Below are positions 5,990 through 8,541 of a DNA stretch of 8,541 nucleotides, piece after piece. The position numbers were made by a program, and so were the translations under genes. Positions within the stretch are counted from its first letter, which is position 1. Every line of letters begins with the position of its first letter. The stretch spans positions 1 to 8,541 of the forward strand of contig CANGRN010000033.1 of the NCBI GenBank assembly GCA_947455695.1, in the 5' to 3' direction. A model generated the notes under the pieces. That model had not been told where the DNA came from, searched no databases, and was given only the letters and a program-made list of their open reading frames with translations. This stretch comes from Alphaproteobacteria bacterium (GTDB taxonomy: Bacteria; Pseudomonadota; Alphaproteobacteria; Micropepsales; Micropepsaceae).

Positions 5990-8541
5990 GCCGGCTCCAG
6001 GGCGCCGACCGCATCGGTGCAGCGGTTGCACAAATGGGTGTCGGCGCGGGTTTCTTCCAGCACGCGCCAGCAGCGGGCGCACTTGTCGCCCGACGCCTTC
6101 ACGAACCGGGCGGCCGCGCCCTTGATCTCCGGCACCATATAAAGTCCGTCTAGGCTGGCGGCGACCTCCACCGAGGCGACCGAGGTGATGGCGATTTCGG
6201 CCAGGTCGATGGAGTCGAAAAGCGCCTTGTCGGACGCCTCGCTCACCACCAGCACAGGGGCGGCTTCCAGCGAAGAACCAATGGTCTTGTCGGCACGCGC
6301 CAGTTCCAGCGCCCCGGTGACCACGCGGCGCAGTTCGCGGACGCGGGTCCATTTCCTGACCAGTTCGGCATTGGCCCATTCCGCCGGCGCCGGGAAGAAA
6401 TCCTGCAGATGCACGCTCTGGTCCATGCCAAAGCGCAGGGTCCAGGCTTCTTCCATGGTGAAGCAGAGGATGGGCGCGAACCAGGTGACGATGCGGCGGA
6501 AAATCTCGTCGGTGACGGTCCGCGTGGCGCGGCGGCGTGCGCTTGAGGCGGCGTCGCAATAGAGCGCATCCTTGCGGATGTCGAAATAGAAGGCCGACAG
6601 GTCGTTGGTGCAGAAGTTGAACAGGGTGGAGTTCACCAGCCCGAAGTCGAAATTCTCGTAGGCCTTGCGGACGATGACATCCATCTCGGCCAGGCGCGCC
6701 AGCATGAAGCGCTCCAGCTCCGGCATCTGGGCATAGCCGATGCGTTCCTTCTCATCGAAGCCCGACAGGTTGGCCAGCATGAAACGGATGGTGTTGCGCA
6801 GGCGGCGATAGGCCTCGACATTGGCCTTGATGATGTCCTCGCCGATGCGCAGATCTTCGGTGAAGTCGGAGGACGCCGCCCACAGGCGCAGGATTTCGGC
6901 GCCGTTCTTTTCCGCAATGACTTGCGGCGCCAACGTATTGCCCAGGCTCTTGGACATTTTGCGGCCGTCCTTGTCCAGGACGAAACCGTGGGTCAGCACA
7001 CCCTTGTACGGCGCATGGCCGGTGGTGCCGACGCTTTCCAGCAGCGAGGACTGGAACCAGCCGCGATGCTGGTCGGAGCCTTCCAGATACAGGTCGGCGC
7101 GCTCGGCCCTGGGCCAGTTGGCGTCAATCGGTTGCTCGACGACAAAGACATGGGTCGAGCCGGAATCGAACCACACATCCAGGATGTCGGTGACCTGCTC
7201 GAAGTCGTCGGGATTTCGTCCCTCGCCCAGGAAACGCGATGGCGGCGAGATGAACCAGGCATCGGCGCCTTCGGCTTCGAAGGCCTGTTCGATGCGCTTG
7301 AAGACGGCGGCATCGTTCAGCACCTGGCCGGTCTTCTTTTCCACGAAAATCGCCAGCGGCACGCCCCAGGCGCGCTGGCGCGACAGCACCCAGTCGGGGC
7401 GGCCTTCCACCATCGAGCCGATGCGGTTGGCGCCGCGCGGCGGATACCATTTGGTCTCGCCGATCGCCTTCAGCGCCAGCTCGCGCAGGGTCTTGCCATC
7501 GTGGAACGGCTTGTCGATCGCCACGAACCATTGCGGCGTGGCGCGGAAGATCACCGGCGCCTTGGAGCGCCAGCTGTGCGGATAGGAATGGCGCAAGGAC
7601 CCCTTGGCCAGCAGCTTGCCATGCGCGATCAGTTCCTTGATCACCGCGCCATTGGCGTCGCCGTCCTTGCCTTCCGGCGTCAGGATGCGCTTGCCGGCAA
7701 AAGCCGGGACATGCGGAGCATAGGAACCGTCGGGCTGCACCAGCGAGAAAGCATCCGGATTCTTGGCCGGATAGTCGCGGTCCAGGCTGAGCATCAGCTC
7801 GAAATCGTCTTCGCCATGGCCGGGCGCGTTATGGACAAAGCCGGTTCCGGTATCGGCGGTGACGAAGCCGGCCGGCAGCACCGGCACTTCGAAATCATAG
7901 CCCAGGCTGCGCAGCGGATGCGCCGCCACCAGCGATTTCAGTTCGTCCGCGGCAACCGTGCGCACTCTGGAGAGCATCATCTTGGCATGCTTGGCGACCT
8001 GTTCGGCCAAGGTGTCGGCCAGCAGCAGATGTTCGCTGGGACGGGCCAGCGATCCGTCGGTGGCATCCGCCACTTCATACAGGCCGTAGGAAATTTCCGG
8101 CGAGAAGGCGATGGCGCGGTTGCCCGGAATGGTCCAGGGCGTGGTGGTCCAGATCACGATGAAGGTGTGCGCCAGCTCGGGCGACGACTTCACCAGCGGG
8201 AACTTCACATAGATAGTGGGCGACTGCTTCTCGTGATATTCGACCTCGGCATCGGCCAGCGCGGTCTTTTCCACCGGCGACCACATCACCGGACGGAAGC
8301 CGCGATAGAGAAGGCCGTTCTCCACGAACTTCATCGCCTCGCGCGCGATCACCGCCTCGGCCTTGAAGTTCATGGTGGTGTAGGGATGTTCGAAATCGCC
8401 GATCTGGCCCAGCCGCTTGATCTGCTCGCGCTGGATGTTCAGCCAGTGGCCGGCGAACTTGCGGCATTCGGTGCGCAGTACGTCCTTGGGGATGTCGTCC
8501 TTGGCCCGGCCCTCGGCGCGGAACTTCTCTTCCACCTTCCA
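5986..8541 (-). CDS. ileS: Isoleucyl-tRNA synthetase, missing its N-terminus (5' end cut by window edge)
   Basis: IleRS charges tRNA-Ile with isoleucine and hydrolyses mischarged Val-tRNA. The frame is open to the right edge and begins WKVEEKFRAEG there, giving 851 residues. Roughly the first hundred residues, with the HIGH motif, lie outside the window. The editing (CP1) domain is seen as WTTTPWTIPGN near fragment residue 130 and APGHGEDDF ending at 247, whose paired aspartates include the family's editing-site Asp. The catalytic domain continues with RQRAWGVPL, DVWFDSGSTH, GSDQHRGWF and KMSKS at fragment residues 528-532 (6946-6960). The anticodon-binding domain follows. A C-terminal four-cysteine zinc knuckle has cysteines at fragment residues 821, 824, 838 and 841, as in E. 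coli-type IleRS. The TGA overlaps the lspA ATG by 4 nt. No frameshift or missing motif is seen in the visible part, and truncation is due only to the window boundary. Confidence 0.98.
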   Translation of the reverse strand, partial: WKVEEKFRAEGRAKDDIPKDVLRTECRKFAGHWLNIQREQIKRLGQIGDFEHPYTTMNFKAEAVIAREAMKFVENGLLYRGFRPVMWSPVEKTALADAEVEYHEKQSPTIYVKFPLVKSSPELAHTFIVIWTTTPWTIPGNRAIAFSPEISYGLYEVADATDGSLARPSEHLLLADTLAEQVAKHAKMMLSRVRTVAADELKSLVAAHPLRSLGYDFEVPVLPAGFVTADTGTGFVHNAPGHGEDDFELMLSLDRDYPAKNPDAFSLVQPDGSYAPHVPAFAGKRILTPEGKDGDANGAVIKELIAHGKLLAKGSLRHSYPHSWRSKAPVIFRATPQWFVAIDKPFHDGKTLRELALKAIGETKWYPPRGANRIGSMVEGRPDWVLSRQRAWGVPLAIFVEKKTGQVLNDAAVFKRIEQAFEAEGADAWFISPPSRFLGEGRNPDDFEQVTDILDVWFDSGSTHVFVVEQPIDANWPRAERADLYLEGSDQHRGWFQSSLLESVGTTGHAPYKGVLTHGFVLDKDGRKMSKSLGNTLAPQVIAEKNGAEILRLWAASSDFTEDLRIGEDIIKANVEAYRRLRNTIRFMLANLSGFDEKERIGYAQMPELERFMLARLAEMDVIVRKAYENFDFGLVNSTLFNFCTNDLSAFYFDIRKDALYCDAASSARRRATRTVTDEIFRRIVTWFAPILCFTMEEAWTLRFGMDQSVHLQDFFPAPAEWANAELVRKWTRVRELRRVVTGALELARADKTIGSSLEAAPVLVVSEASDKALFDSIDLAEIAITSVASVEVAASLDGLYMVPEIKGAAARFVKASGDKCARCWRVLEETRADTHLCNRCTDAVGALEPA
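5995..5998 (-). promoter_or_regulatory. Ribosome-binding site of lspA
   Basis: GGAG on the minus strand, 5 nt before the ATG at 5989 and inside the last codons of ileS. It supports the ATGA-coupled start and argues against the longer in-frame extension into ileS. Confidence 0.6.

Noticed and set aside
5180..6142. Plus-strand open frame of 320 codons crossing the lipoprotein, lspA and ileS boundaries
   Set aside because: It runs antisense across three recognised genes and its product has low-complexity composition typical of shadow frames.
5990..6559. N-terminal extension of lspA upstream of 5989 in the same frame
   Set aside because: The added residues are Arg- and His-rich, lie wholly inside ileS in another frame, and LspA of normal length starts at the ATGA overlap with a good ribosome-binding site.

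Overview
The window is a compact, GC-rich (by eye a little over 60% G+C) piece of a bacterial chromosome in which every supportable gene lies on the minus strand. Read in the direction of transcription, from the right edge to the left, the order is: isoleucyl-tRNA synthetase (ileS, 5' end outside the window), signal peptidase II (lspA), a small lipoprotein of the DUF3035/BamF family, an active M16 zinc peptidase, an inactive M16 partner, glucose-6-phosphate isomerase (pgi), and DNA mismatch repair protein MutL (3' end outside the window). The DUF3035/BamF lipoprotein is typical of Alphaproteobacteria. As I recall, a run of ileS, lspA, DUF3035, two M16 genes and mutL is also common there, so the source is very probably an alphaproteobacterium. 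I cannot name the genus from sequence alone.

Layout: positions 5986-8541 hold ileS; 5456-5989 lspA; 4912-5454 the lipoprotein; 3519-4925 and 2083-3522 the two M16 genes; 719-2020 pgi; 1-719 mutL. Junctions are very tight: 4-nt ATGA overlap (ileS/lspA), 1-nt gap (lspA/lipoprotein), 14-nt overlap (lipoprotein/M16), 4-nt GTGA overlap (M16/M16), 62-nt gap (M16/pgi) and 1-nt TGATG overlap (pgi/mutL). The 62-nt gap at 2021-2082 is the only noticeable non-coding stretch. It is the one place inside the window where a separate promoter or partial terminator could sit. There is no gene-free stretch longer than 300 bases.

Functionally, the middle of the window is about the cell envelope. LspA would cleave the precursor of the lipoprotein encoded next to it, which is probably an accessory subunit of the outer-membrane BAM complex. 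The two exported M16 proteins have complementary losses: one keeps the HxxEH zinc site and lacks the Arg/Tyr substrate pair, and the other keeps the Arg/Tyr pair and lacks HxxEH. They are therefore best read as the two halves of one periplasmic heterodimeric protease. The flanking genes are housekeeping: translation (ileS), glycolysis (pgi) and mismatch repair (mutL).

I looked for tRNAs, rRNA, mobile elements, CRISPR arrays and phage genes and saw none. I do not see a previously undescribed system. The most interesting features are the split-function M16 pair with a proline-rich tail on one partner, and pgi placed between the M16 genes and mutL.
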